Made by a program: the position numbers and the translations under genes
Notes under the pieces: generated by a model
Seen by the model: the letters and a program-made list of their open reading frames with translations, nothing else
Told to the model about the DNA's origin: nothing
Databases searched by the model: none
NCBI GenBank assembly: GCA_934597175.1
Contig: CAKTQR010000002.1
Coordinates: 39,036-103,035 of the forward strand
Reading direction: 5' to 3'
Length of the DNA: 64,000 nt
From: an uncultured Oscillospiraceae bacterium
Lineage (GTDB): Bacteria; Bacillota; Clostridia; Oscillospirales; Oscillospiraceae
Shown: positions 54,452-63,008 of the stretch, piece after piece
Layout: the number at the start of each line of letters is the position of its first letter
Numbering within the stretch: position 1 is the first letter of the stretch

Positions 54452-55138
54452 TTACAGCAGCTTTTTGGGCTTAAACTGTATATAATCGGCAGAAACTAAG
54501 TCAAATTTCGTATTTCGGTACATTCCGTTAAAGGCAAAAGCACAGCCCGGACCGTGGATATGGCCGTAAATGCAGCGCCTGACATCGTATCTGCGCAGAA
54601 GCTCCAGTATCTCGGGACACTCGTAATTATAATATTTCGGCGGGTAATGCAGGAAAACATACTTTTCCCCCTCTCCTGCCACCTTAAGTGAGGCATCTAA
54701 GCGCATTATCTCACGATTCATGACCTTTTTGTCATGCTCGTCGCCCTTGCTCTCCTCGTAAAACCAGCCCCTTGTGCCGCAAAGAGCGACATTTTCATAT
54801 TTAAAGCAGTTGTTGTGCAGAATGTCTATCGTCGTGATATCGTTCTCGGCAAAAAACTTTTTTGCCTTTGTTGCCGTTGTCCACCAATAGTCGTGGTTAC
54901 CCTTTAAGATTATCTTTTTGCCGGGCAAGCGGTCGATGAACTTAAAGTCCTCAAGCGTTTCGTCCATTGACATGCCCCAGCTTATATCGCCGCATATGAC
55001 CGTAAGGTCATCGTCATTAAGCTCCGAAAAGCCCTCTATTATTTTTTCAACATAGTTTTCCCATCTGCCGCCGAAAACATCCATCGGTTTATCGACGCCC
55101 AGCGACAAATGAAGATCGCCTATCGCATATAAAGACAT
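54452..55138 (-). CDS. Metallophosphoesterase
   Basis: 228 residues of a calcineurin-like phosphoesterase. Metal-ligand motifs: GDLHLS, CGDISWG, GNHDYWW, the FLHYPP His and GHIHG. It starts MSLYAIGDLHLSLG. Such proteins in Clostridia are annotated only as phosphoesterases; the substrate is unknown. It lies alone, with divergent DUF1540 gene on its upstream side and tig downstream of its own stop. Confidence 0.92.
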   Translation of the reverse strand: MSLYAIGDLHLSLGVDKPMDVFGGRWENYVEKIIEGFSELNDDDLTVICGDISWGMSMDETLEDFKFIDRLPGKKIILKGNHDYWWTTATKAKKFFAENDITTIDILHNNCFKYENVALCGTRGWFYEESKGDEHDKKVMNREIMRLDASLKVAGEGEKYVFLHYPPKYYNYECPEILELLRRYDVRRCIYGHIHGPGCAFAFNGMYRNTKFDLVSADYIQFKPKKLL

Positions 55139-55147
55139 ACTGCCTCC

Positions 55148-55175
55148 GTATATTTAGGTTTAATAAGCAGACAAT
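55148..55175 (+). promoter_or_regulatory. Possible sigma-E-like promoter for the DUF1540 gene
   Basis: GTATATT (55148-55154), 13-bp spacer, CAGACAAT (55168-55175, 7 of 8 to CATACAWT). The spacer is one base shorter than at the other sites. Confidence 0.35.
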
Positions 55176-55214
55176 AATAGTGCCTTACGGCAATACTATC
55201 GGAGGTATGAAACA

Positions 55215-55397
55215 ATGAGTGAAAAGAAAATGAGCCATAGCGAGATAACCGGTGTCGGCTGTGATGTAAGCACCTGCAAGTACAACACCATTGACAACAA
55301 GTGCGCCGCCTCTCAGATCAAGGTCCAGAACGAGAAAGCGACCACCAAGTCCGAGACCTTCTGCGGTACTTTCTGCCCCAGAGGCTGCTGCGACTAA
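55215..55397 (+). CDS. DUF1540 small cysteine-rich protein
   Basis: 60 residues with six cysteines: GCDVSTCKYN, a single Cys before AASQI, and CGTFCPRGCCD at the end. This is the DUF1540 pattern, probably a small metal-binding fold; the function is unknown but DUF1540 proteins are common in spore-forming Clostridia. ATG is preceded by GGAGG nine bases upstream. Plus strand, opposite to its neighbours. Confidence 0.85.
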   Translation: MSEKKMSHSEITGVGCDVSTCKYNTIDNKCAASQIKVQNEKATTKSETFCGTFCPRGCCD

Positions 55398-55402
55398 CAA
55401 AG

Positions 55403-55417
55403 CGGGACTTTGTCCCG
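55403..55417. terminator. Short terminator between the DUF1540 gene and thrC
   Basis: CGGGAC/GTCCCG hairpin with a 3-nt loop; the flanks are CTTTG on both sides. Short, serving the convergent ends. Confidence 0.5.
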
Positions 55418-55423
55418 TACATA

Positions 55424-56893
55424 TCACTTCAAAAACTCGGTGACTGCCTGCTTCATAGCCTGCTTTTCGATAACGCTTTCAAAGCGCACGGGGCGCTGGT
55501 CAAGGCCGCACAGGGGTGCAGGCGCTGCGTTTCCCGTAAACAATGCAAGCTTCTCTATGAGCTCAACGCCGGTTTCATCGGACTTTTCGCCGAGAGCATC
55601 AAGCACGCTGTCGCAGAACTTGAACGGGCTTGCGGTCGAGACAACGACCGTCGGCCTGTCGGAGCTGTGCTCGAGCATGAGCTTGTACGCAACTGCGGTA
55701 TGCGTATCGATTAGATATCCGTGCTCGTTGTACACCTTGGCAATTGTCGCTTTTGTATCGGCATCGGTGCAGAAGCCGCCGACAAAGTTATCGGACAGGA
55801 CCTTGAATATCTCATCGCTCACGGTGTAGCTTCCCGTTTCGCTCAGGCTGCGCATATACTGCGCAACGAGCTTATCGTCGCCGCACACGCTGTACAGCAG
55901 GCGCTCGAGATTGCTCGAAACCAGGATATCCATGGACGGGGATATCGTCGTGTGGAAAGCCCTGTTGCGGTCGTATGTGCCGGTCTTAAAGAAATCGGCA
56001 AGGACATTGTTCTCGTTTGAAGCGCAGATAAGCTTGCCGACGGGCAGACCCATCTGCTTTGCGTACCAGCAGGCAAAAATATCGCCGAAGTTGCCCGTGG
56101 GGACGACAAAGTCGACCTTATCGCCGAGCTTTGCCCCATTTGAGTTAACAAGATCGCAGTACGCAGAGAAATAATACACTATCTGCGGCAGAAGCCTGCC
56201 CCAGTTTATCGAGTTTGCCGAGGACAAAAACCAGCCTTTGTCGGAAAGCTCCTTTGCAAGCTCAGCGTCGCCGAACAGGGTCTTAACTCCGGTCTGCGCA
56301 TCGTCAAAGTTGCCCTTGACGGCAGCGACAGAGACATTTTCACCACGCTGGGTGACCATTTGCAGCCTCTGCACATCGGAAACACCGTTGTGCGGGTAAA
56401 ATACAAGAATTTTCGTATCCTCGACATCGGCAAAGCCCTCAAGCGCCGCCTTGCCGGTATCGCCGCTCGTGGCAACGAGTATGCACACCTTCTTTGTCTC
56501 GCCGCATTTTTTGAGTGATGCGGTGAGCAGGTGCGGCAGAATTTGCAGCGCCATGTCCTTAAAGGCGCAGGTTGGGCCGTGCCAAAGCTCCAAAACAGCG
56601 GTCTTGCCGTCGATTATATGCAGCGGCGCTATGGCAGCATTGTCGAAGTTCTCGCCATAGGCTGCGCTGACGATGCGCTTTATCTCTGCTCTGTCAAACT
56701 CATCGAGGAACAGGGAAAGTATCTCCTCCGCCCTGCCACGGTAATCGGTTTTGCCGAGAGCGTCTATCTGTGCAAGGCTGAGCTTCGGCAGCTCCTCGGG
56801 CACGAACAGTCCGCCGTCGGGCGCAAGTCCGTGAACGATGGCATGTGCCGCACTTACACGGCAGGTCTTATCTCTTGTACTGTTATACATCAT
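55424..56893 (-). CDS. thrC: Threonine synthase
   Basis: 489 residues. ThrC makes threonine from phosphohomoserine with PLP. The PLP-lysine is in PTCAFKDMALQI (about 115), the phosphate loop is TSGDTGKAALEGF, and VVPTGNFGDIFACWYAK-type motif (FVVPTGNFGDIFA) follows. The long N-terminal region (GLAPDGGLFVPEELP) is typical of the enteric/yeast-like type. ATG at 56893 has AGGTG six bases upstream. It ends the lepB-rbgA-rnhB-yraN-thrC group. Confidence 0.95.
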   Translation of the reverse strand: MMYNSTRDKTCRVSAAHAIVHGLAPDGGLFVPEELPKLSLAQIDALGKTDYRGRAEEILSLFLDEFDRAEIKRIVSAAYGENFDNAAIAPLHIIDGKTAVLELWHGPTCAFKDMALQILPHLLTASLKKCGETKKVCILVATSGDTGKAALEGFADVEDTKILVFYPHNGVSDVQRLQMVTQRGENVSVAAVKGNFDDAQTGVKTLFGDAELAKELSDKGWFLSSANSINWGRLLPQIVYYFSAYCDLVNSNGAKLGDKVDFVVPTGNFGDIFACWYAKQMGLPVGKLICASNENNVLADFFKTGTYDRNRAFHTTISPSMDILVSSNLERLLYSVCGDDKLVAQYMRSLSETGSYTVSDEIFKVLSDNFVGGFCTDADTKATIAKVYNEHGYLIDTHTAVAYKLMLEHSSDRPTVVVSTASPFKFCDSVLDALGEKSDETGVELIEKLALFTGNAAPAPLCGLDQRPVRFESVIEKQAMKQAVTEFLK

Positions 56894-56905
56894 TTTGATC
56901 ACCTG

Positions 56906-57262
56906 TTAAAACGCATTTTCAATGTGATTTATCCTGACCCTGCCCTTTTCACCGTTGGGGGCATATATCTCTATCACATCAAACCTCGGCTGAAGCTCCG
57001 TCTCGTTTTGCGCCATCCAGAGCTGAGCCGCCATCATCACCCGCTGCTGCTTTGCGGCGGTGACAAATTCCTTTGCCTCGGCATAAGCGTCGTTCTTGCG
57101 GAGCTTGACCTCGACAAAAACGATATAGCCACGCTTCGAGGCAATGATATCGATTTCACCCTGCCTGTACCGGCAGTTCATATCAACGATTTTATACCCG
57201 TGCAGGCGGAGATAATTTGCCGCCTTTTTTTCGCCCCATGCGCCAAGCTGCCTGTTATCCAT
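56906..57262 (-). CDS. yraN: YraN-family (UPF0102) nuclease-like protein
   Basis: 118 residues of an endonuclease-like fold: GAWGEKKAANYLRLHGYKIVDMN, then the catalytic pattern GEIDIIA and FVEVKLR (Asp, Glu, Lys of a restriction-enzyme type site). The biological substrate is unknown. The ATG overlaps the rnhB stop by 1 bp, and this rnhB-yraN pairing is widespread. Confidence 0.93.
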   Translation of the reverse strand: MDNRQLGAWGEKKAANYLRLHGYKIVDMNCRYRQGEIDIIASKRGYIVFVEVKLRKNDAYAEAKEFVTAAKQQRVMMAAQLWMAQNETELQPRFDVIEIYAPNGEKGRVRINHIENAF

Positions 57263-57861
57263 CAGTGAATCTTCCTCAAAAAGCTCGGGCGGTGTATCTC
57301 ACTCGGGCCGTATTCACGCAGCGCCTCATAGTGCAGCTTTGTACCGTAGCCCTTATGCTTTTCAAAATGGTACTCGGGGTACTTTTCAGCCATTTCGAGC
57401 ATGTAGCGGTCACGGGTGACCTTTGCGAGTATCGACGCTGCGGCAATATCGGCGCATTTTGCATCGCCCTTTATAACGCAGCGGCTCGGAATGTTTATCG
57501 CACTGTTGCGGTTACCGTCAATGAGCGCAAGCTGCGGCTGCGGCGTGAGCTTTTCTATTGCCCTGTTCATTGCGAGCATGGCGGCGTTCAAGATGTTGAA
57601 GCTCTCGATCTCCCCGACGCTTGCAAAGGCGATGCCGTAGGTGATGGCATTTTCGCAGATAACATTGTACAGCGCCTCACGCTTTTTATCAGTAAGCTTC
57701 TTGGAGTCATTAAGTCCCGCTATCTCAATGCCTCTGGGCAAAATGACCGCCGCAGCGCAGACAGGACCTGCAAGCGGGCCTCGGCCCGCCTCGTCAACTC
57801 CGCATATGAGCTCATGACCCTCGGCATATATCTCATTTTCAAGCTCCCAAAGCTCCGTCAT
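57262..57861 (-). CDS. rnhB: Ribonuclease HII
   Basis: 199 residues. RNase HII removes RNA primers and misincorporated ribonucleotides. The acidic active site is GVDEAGRGPLAGPV (Asp, Glu) with further Asp in LIDGNRN and ADIAAASILAKVTRD. ATG overlaps the rbgA stop by 4 bp. Confidence 0.97.
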   Translation of the reverse strand: MTELWELENEIYAEGHELICGVDEAGRGPLAGPVCAAAVILPRGIEIAGLNDSKKLTDKKREALYNVICENAITYGIAFASVGEIESFNILNAAMLAMNRAIEKLTPQPQLALIDGNRNSAINIPSRCVIKGDAKCADIAAASILAKVTRDRYMLEMAEKYPEYHFEKHKGYGTKLHYEALREYGPSEIHRPSFLRKIH

Positions 57862-58730
57862 TCCGGTTTCTCCAAGCTGATCCTGCCGAGCTTGCCGTCG
57901 TGGTACTCGCCAAGCAGGGTATTTGCCATGCGTTCAATGTCATATTCGCCCTTTGACACCAAAAAGCCACGCTTTTTCGCCGCTTCTTCTAAAAGCTCGT
58001 AGCCGTTCATGTCCGGGGCGGGAACGAATTTATAACGCTGCGTCAGCGCATCTGGGTACATTTCACGCAGTCTTAGTATGAAATTTGCGCCAAGCGTCTC
58101 TTTATCAAGGACATCGGCCTTTATCGCATTGGTTATGGCAAGCATTTCGCCCACCTCCTGCGAATCGAACTTCGGCCACAGTATGCCCGGAGTGTCAAGG
58201 AGATCAAGCCCACGGTCGATGCTTATCCACTGCTTGCCTCGGGTGACGCCGGGCTTGTCCCCCGCTACGGCAGCCCTGCGCTTTGCTACCTTATTTATAA
58301 ATGTAGACTTCCCGACATTGGGTATTCCGAGTATCATAACACGCAGCGGGCGGGATACCTGCCCTTTTGCGGTGTAGTCTGCGATCTTATCCGCCAGCAG
58401 CTCACGAAGCGCCGGGACGAAGCCGTTCACGCCCTTACCGGTCTTAGCATCGGTCTCAAGTATCTTTATCCCCTGTGCCTCAAAGTGCTTTTTCCACTGT
58501 GCGGTCACGGCGGGGTCTGCAAGATCAACTCGGTTTAGTATAATGAGCCTCGGCTTACCGGCGGCAAGCCTGTCTATATCGGGATTGCGGCTTGAACTCG
58601 GTATTCTGGCGTCCAATATCTCGCACACGGCGTCGACAAGCTTGATGCTGTCCTCTATCATGCGCTGAGCCTTGGTCATGTGGCCGGGAAACCACTGGAT
58701 ATTCATTTTTTCAAAATTTGTATCTGCCAT
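57858..58730 (-). CDS. rbgA: RbgA (YlqF), ribosome biogenesis GTPase
   Basis: 290 residues of a circularly permuted GTPase needed for late 50S assembly. It starts with QWFPGHMTKA, then G4 (ILNRVDL), then G1 (GIPNVGKSTFINKV) and G3 (LDTPGILWP). Gly-Lys-Pro-Gly-Val-Thr motif GDKPGVTRG is conserved. It lies 6 bp after lepB. Confidence 0.97.
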   Translation of the reverse strand: MADTNFEKMNIQWFPGHMTKAQRMIEDSIKLVDAVCEILDARIPSSSRNPDIDRLAAGKPRLIILNRVDLADPAVTAQWKKHFEAQGIKILETDAKTGKGVNGFVPALRELLADKIADYTAKGQVSRPLRVMILGIPNVGKSTFINKVAKRRAAVAGDKPGVTRGKQWISIDRGLDLLDTPGILWPKFDSQEVGEMLAITNAIKADVLDKETLGANFILRLREMYPDALTQRYKFVPAPDMNGYELLEEAAKKRGFLVSKGEYDIERMANTLLGEYHDGKLGRISLEKPE

Positions 58731-58735
58731 GGCAA

Positions 58736-59305
58736 TTACTTATACGGCGAGCCGATGTGGTCAAACGGGAAAGAAATGAATATTACCTTGCCGATAATGT
58801 TGCGGGTATCGACCATGCCTATGCGCTGGTCACGGCTGTCGGTAGAAGCGTTTCGGTTATCGCCCATAACGAACACGCAGCCGGGCGGCACTATCTGAAC
58901 TCCGGTAAAGTCGATCTTATTTGCGGTGGGCTCGGCAATATAAGGCTCATCGAGTGCCACACCGTCGACATACACGATGTGCTTGTCAAAGTCAATTTCC
59001 ACGGTCTGCATTTCGGTCGCAATAACACGCTTTACAAGTGCGTAATCGGCGTAATCATCCTTCTGAAAAACTATGATATCTCCCTGCTTTGGTGTATAAA
59101 ACAGATTCGAGACGACCATCTTGTCGCCTTCCTCAAGCGTGGGGTGCATGGACGAGCCGACAACATCAACAAGCCGCACAAAGAACACAAACACAATGAC
59201 GCAGGCGATGAGGGCATAGATAATGCACTGTATCCAGTCATAGATCTCTGTCTTGCGGGACACGGCCTCATCTTTCTGCTTATTTTTATTATCAGCATTT
59301 TTCAT
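58736..59305 (-). CDS. lepB: Signal peptidase I
   Basis: 189 residues with one N-terminal membrane helix (about 23-45). Catalytic Ser in GSSMHPTL and Lys in YALVKRVIA form the Ser-Lys dyad; GDNRNASTDSRD is the conserved C-terminal box. It cleaves signal peptides outside the membrane. ATG at 59305 has AGAGGT seven bases upstream; another ATG at 59311 is too close to that site. Confidence 0.96.
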   Translation of the reverse strand: MKNADNKNKQKDEAVSRKTEIYDWIQCIIYALIACVIVFVFFVRLVDVVGSSMHPTLEEGDKMVVSNLFYTPKQGDIIVFQKDDYADYALVKRVIATEMQTVEIDFDKHIVYVDGVALDEPYIAEPTANKIDFTGVQIVPPGCVFVMGDNRNASTDSRDQRIGMVDTRNIIGKVIFISFPFDHIGSPYK

Positions 59306-59337
59306 TTGCATTACCTCTGATATTTTTGTTTCTCTTT

Positions 59338-59367
59338 ATTATACACGCACTGCCCGCATTAAGGCAA
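59338..59367 (-). promoter_or_regulatory. Sigma-A-like promoter for lepB-rbgA-rnhB-yraN-thrC
   Basis: Minus strand TTGCCT (59362-59367), 18-bp spacer, TATAAT (59338-59343). Confidence 0.65.
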
Positions 59368-59368
59368 C

Positions 59369-59396
59369 AAAAAAAGAGGCTATCGCCTCTTTTTTT
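59369..59396. terminator. Terminator after rplS
   Basis: Perfect 12-bp arms AAAAAAAGAGGC/GCCTCTTTTTTT with a 4-nt loop; symmetrical, works for the minus-strand rplS and would also read the other way. Confidence 0.93.
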
Positions 59397-59417
59397 GACC
59401 AATTGGGGGTCTTGAGC

Positions 59418-59759
59418 TTACAGACGCTCCTTGACCTTTGCACTCTTACCAACACGCTCACGCAGGTAGTACAGCTTTGCTCTGCGGACTTTACCGCGGC
59501 GAACTGTCTCTACGGAGACGATGGAGGGAGAGTGTACGGGGAAGACCTTCTCACAGCCTACGCCGTAGGAAATACGACGGACGGTGATGGTCTCGTTGAT
59601 GCCGCCATGCTTCTTGGCAATGATGGTGCCTTCGAAAGCCTGGTTGCGCTCACGGCTGCCTTCCTTTACACGAACGGTGATGCGGACGGTGTCGCCGACA
59701 TTCAGTTCGGGCAGTTCGGGCTTCATGTACTGTTCACTGAGAACTTTGATCAGATCCAT
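59418..59759 (-). CDS. rplS: Ribosomal protein bL19
   Basis: 113 residues starting [19 protein letters not shown]. bL19 sits at the 30S-50S interface. The [17 protein letters not shown] and GIGVEK-like ([13 protein letters not shown]) motifs and basic C-terminal stretch are typical. A long leader with stable hairpins lies upstream. It has its own promoter and terminator, so it is separate from trmD or rimM, which are not in this window. Confidence 0.97.
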   Translation of the reverse strand: MDLIKVLSEQYMKPELPELNVGDTVRITVRVKEGSRERNQAFEGTIIAKKHGGINETITVRRISYGVGCEKVFPVHSPSIVSVETVRRGKVRRAKLYYLRERVGKSAKVKERL

Positions 59760-59856
59760 AGTCTAATCCTTCCTTTACTTAAGGCGTTCGTGCCGGAGGA
59801 CTCCCTTTGGGTCTCGGCAGAGGACCGCTTGATAGCTCGTGCCATCTGCACAAGCC
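59760..59856 (-). ncRNA. Structured 5' leader of rplS, candidate L19 leader
   Basis: Between the predicted start near 59855 and the rplS ATG lie two hairpins: GCTTGTGC/GCACGAGC around AGATG, and GACCC/GGGAGTC around AAA. An L19 leader RNA family is known in Firmicutes; identity here rests on position and structure only. Confidence 0.45.
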
Positions 59857-59861
59857 TTGAT

Positions 59862-59890
59862 ATGATATCACACAAATGCTTGTATTGCAA
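59862..59890 (-). promoter_or_regulatory. Sigma-A-like promoter for rplS
   Basis: Minus strand TTGCAA (59885-59890), 17-bp spacer, TATCAT (59862-59867). The -35 lies in a short hairpin (59874-59896) at the end of the DUF2344 gene. Confidence 0.65.
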
Positions 59891-59897
59891 GCATTTT

Positions 59898-60557
59898 TTA
59901 GCGGAATACATTCATATTCTCATCGAAAACCTCAAGTCTGCGGAATTTTGCAAAGTCCGGGGCGATATCAGGGCAAAGCTGCCGTGTCGCTTCCGCCAGC
60001 AGCTCGGGATTGAGCGTCGGCTCTTGTGCGGAGATAATGGAATCGAGCCTGACATCGCCGCCGTCGGGCGTAAAGGCTATCTCCTTTATGGCGGGTCTTA
60101 TATCACTCTCGCCCATGCCACGCTTGGTCTTTTTGGTAATGACGATGCTATCCTGTGCGTAAAACTCATTGAGCTTTGCCGCCATTTCTTCGGTGCTGCG
60201 CTCGTCGTACTCAAACACGCCGGATATCTTGAGCCACTTCAGCTCCTTGACCTTGCGCTCGGACGAATACACCTCGATGGCCTCGATGCCCTCGGGCAGC
60301 TGCTTTGACAGTGCGTTGAGGATATCCTCGGGCTGTCTGTCCTCGAGAAGCTTAAAGTCCATGATCTCGCACACGCTCTCAGCTCCGACCGACAGCGGAA
60401 GTGCAATAGATATCTGCGGGTGCGGGTTAAAGCCCTCGGAGTATTTCAGGCGGCACTCGGCACGCAGGAACGCTCTCGTGAGCGTGCGCATGAGGTCAAG
60501 GTGCGAGATATAGACCGCCCTGCCGGTTTTGGAAAACAGAAGTCTGTACTTATCCAT
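59898..60557 (-). CDS. DUF2344 (TIGR03936) radical-SAM-linked protein
   Basis: 219 residues of the TIGR03936 family, found next to the TIGR03960 radical-SAM protein. It starts YRLLFSKTGRAVYISHLDLMRTLTRAFLRA (in pieces) and contains LKYSEGFNPHPQISIALPL, the hallmark. The function is unknown. The start overlaps the radical-SAM gene by 8 bp, so the two are coupled and probably act together. Confidence 0.93.
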   Translation of the reverse strand: MDKYRLLFSKTGRAVYISHLDLMRTLTRAFLRAECRLKYSEGFNPHPQISIALPLSVGAESVCEIMDFKLLEDRQPEDILNALSKQLPEGIEAIEVYSSERKVKELKWLKISGVFEYDERSTEEMAAKLNEFYAQDSIVITKKTKRGMGESDIRPAIKEIAFTPDGGDVRLDSIISAQEPTLNPELLAEATRQLCPDIAPDFAKFRRLEVFDENMNVFR

Positions 60558-62385
60558 CGCAGCGCCCTCCCTTTAAAAGCCTTGCAGCGCCGCAGGCAGA
60601 GCACTGCTTGCGGCAGTCGGGCGAAAGCTCCGATTTATAGCACTGCTCCTTTTCATGCCACAAATGCTCTTTTCGCACGCCGACATCGACCACATCCCAC
60701 GGCATGACCTCGTCCTTTTGGCGCTCACGGTGCGCATAGAAGGTCGGGTCAACGCCTGCGTCGTCAAACGCCTGCATCCAGCGATCAAACGAGAAATAGT
60801 CCGTCCAGGCTTCAAGCCTGCCCCCGGCTTTCCAGACATTTTCGATGACATTGCCCATACGGCGGTCGCCACGGGAGAGAGTTGCCTCGATATAGCTTGT
60901 CTGCGGATCGTGCCAGTTGTAGACGACATTTTTGGCTTTGATATTCTCACGCAGGAGGTTTACCTTTGCGATATACTCGTCCATGGTGTTCTGCTTTTCC
61001 CACTGGAACGGGCTGTGCGGCTTCGGCACAAAGCAGGAGGTCGACACGGTTATGCGCACTCCCCTGTTCTTGTTCTTTGCGTAAAGCCGCCATGTGTGCA
61101 GGACCTGGTTTGCAAGCTCGGCTATGCCTAGGATATCCTCCTCAGTCTCGGTGGGAAGTCCGAGCATGAAGTAGAGCTTTACATTGTTCCAGCCGCCCTC
61201 GAACGCCAGACGGCAGGTGTTTAGAAGATCTTCCTCCGTGACATTCTTGTTTATCGCATCACGCAGGCGCTGGCTTCCCGCCTCGGGCGCAAAGGTGAGG
61301 CCGCTTTTGCGGGTCTTTTGCAGCTTGTGCATTATCTCGATTGAGAAATTGTCCGCTCTCAGCGACGGCAGAGAAAGCCCGATGCTGCGGGGCTCGCAGT
61401 ACTCAAGCAGACCGTCGCAGATGCAGGACAGATGCCGGTAGTCGCTCGAACTTAGTGACAGGAGCGTGATATCCTGGCAGCCGGTGTTTTTAAGAAGTGC
61501 TTTGCCCTGCTCGATAAGAAGTTCGGGGCTTTTTGCCCTTATGGGCCTGTAAACATGGCCTGCCTGACAGAAGCGGCATCCACGCACGCAGCCACGGAAA
61601 AGCTCGAGATTAACTCGGTCATGGATGACCTCGGTCGACGGGACTACGGGGTGCAGCGGAAAATGTACCTTGTCAAGGTCGGCTATAATGCGCTTTGTGA
61701 CTCGCTCGGGTGCGCCGTCGGCGATATCAAAGTGGTTTATGGTGTTATCATCGTTATAAATGGGCGTATAAAGGCTCGGGACATAAACGCCGCCGATACG
61801 GCAGGCTTTTTTAAGAAACTCCGCCTTGCTCCAGCCGTTTTGCTTTGCCTCGTGGATGAGCGCCAAAAGCTCGTTATTCATCTCCTCACCCTCGCCGAGC
61901 AGGAAAATGTCCACAAAATCGGCCATGGGCTCGGGGTTTAGTGCTGCCGTACCGCCGATGAGCACAAGCGGCAGAAGCTCAGTTCTTTCGGCGCTTTTTA
62001 TCGGCAGTCCCGCCATGTCTATCATATCAAGCACCGTCGTATACGCCATCTCGTAGCCTACGGAGAACGCCAGCACATCGTGCTCGGAAATGGGGTCGCC
62101 GCTTTCAAGCGCATACAGCTTGACATCGGCTTTTTTCATCTCCTCATACATGTCGCCCCAAGGTGCATACACACGCTCGCACCAGACATACGGCAGTTCG
62201 TTCATCGTCGAGTAGAGTATGCCCATGCCGAGGTTTGACATGCCGATCTCGTAGGTGTCAGGGAAGCAGAACGCCACCCTGACATCGACCTCGTCCTTGT
62301 TTTTGATTATCTGATTATACTCGCCGCCTGTGTAGCGTGCAGGCTTCTGCACTCTCGGCAGGATGCGCTCAAGTTTTTTATCCAT
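60550..62385 (-). CDS. TIGR03960 B12-binding-like radical-SAM protein
   Basis: 611 residues: an N-terminal B12-binding-like region (about 1-190), the radical-SAM core with CVRGCRFCQAGHVYRP (CxxxCxxC at about 259-266), and a C-terminal DUF2344-linked part with cysteines (CRKQCSACG). Members lie beside TIGR03936 in Clostridia and near rng, rplU. Substrate is unknown; tRNA or rRNA modification has been suggested only by context. ATG at 62385 has GGAGAT upstream. Confidence 0.93.
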   Translation of the reverse strand: MDKKLERILPRVQKPARYTGGEYNQIIKNKDEVDVRVAFCFPDTYEIGMSNLGMGILYSTMNELPYVWCERVYAPWGDMYEEMKKADVKLYALESGDPISEHDVLAFSVGYEMAYTTVLDMIDMAGLPIKSAERTELLPLVLIGGTAALNPEPMADFVDIFLLGEGEEMNNELLALIHEAKQNGWSKAEFLKKACRIGGVYVPSLYTPIYNDDNTINHFDIADGAPERVTKRIIADLDKVHFPLHPVVPSTEVIHDRVNLELFRGCVRGCRFCQAGHVYRPIRAKSPELLIEQGKALLKNTGCQDITLLSLSSSDYRHLSCICDGLLEYCEPRSIGLSLPSLRADNFSIEIMHKLQKTRKSGLTFAPEAGSQRLRDAINKNVTEEDLLNTCRLAFEGGWNNVKLYFMLGLPTETEEDILGIAELANQVLHTWRLYAKNKNRGVRITVSTSCFVPKPHSPFQWEKQNTMDEYIAKVNLLRENIKAKNVVYNWHDPQTSYIEATLSRGDRRMGNVIENVWKAGGRLEAWTDYFSFDRWMQAFDDAGVDPTFYAHRERQKDEVMPWDVVDVGVRKEHLWHEKEQCYKSELSPDCRKQCSACGAARLLKGGRCDG

Positions 62386-62417
62386 TTTGTATCTCCAAAC
62401 AGTTTATCTTTGTAATT

Positions 62418-63008
62418 TTACAACATCGAGCCGGTTTTTACAATACCCGTTTGCGCCGTTAAGACCCACACTCCGGCGATAAGCAATGCCGCACCGAACG
62501 GACGGCGGATAAAATATACGCCCGCAAACAGCAGCGCCGCACCCGTGAGCATGCCCGTAAGCTCAAGCAGCGTCTGTGAAAAGCGTGCGCCGCCAAGGCT
62601 TTCGGCAAGGCATTCAAGCGCACGCCCGCCGTCAAGCGGCAACGCAGGTAATGAGTTGTACACAGATAAAACAAGGCTGAAGCCCGCCGTTTTGATAAGC
62701 AACATGTTTTGGCTCAGGTTTCCGAGGTACGATGCGGCATAGGCAAGAACAAATCCTGCCGCCGGGCCTGCGCATAGGCAAATGACGCTTTCACCCGTGC
62801 TAATTGCGCCTGTGCAGCCGATGCAAAGCCCGCTGGTGCTGACTTTGAGGCTGTGTACCCTGCCGCCGCACAAAACTATTGCCGCAATGTGCCCAATCTC
62901 GTGGACCAAAACGGCAATAAGCAGTGACGCAAGGCTCGTTAATCCCCCGAAAAAGTAAATGACCGAGAGCAAAAGTATCGCTCCGGCGCTGACATCTACC
63001 TTATTCAT
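62418..63008 (-). CDS. SpoIVFB-like M50 membrane metalloprotease
   Basis: 196 residues, five to six membrane segments. Zinc motif HEIGH (VLVHEIGHIAAIVL, about 34-46) and PLDGGRAL (about 120) are present. Size, motif spacing and the partner M23 gene upstream resemble SpoIVFB/SpoIVFA, which activates sigma-K during sporulation. It lacks the CBS domain of Bacillus SpoIVFB. The start overlaps the M23 stop by 4 bp. A housekeeping protease role cannot be excluded. Confidence 0.8.
   Translation of the reverse strand: MNKVDVSAGAILLLSVIYFFGGLTSLASLLIAVLVHEIGHIAAIVLCGGRVHSLKVSTSGLCIGCTGAISTGESVICLCAGPAAGFVLAYAASYLGNLSQNMLLIKTAGFSLVLSVYNSLPALPLDGGRALECLAESLGGARFSQTLLELTGMLTGAALLFAGVYFIRRPFGAALLIAGVWVLTAQTGIVKTGSML

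Noticed and set aside
59253..60308. 351-codon plus-strand open frame
   Set aside because: Runs across the rplS terminator, rplS, its leader and DUF2344 in antisense; no motif.
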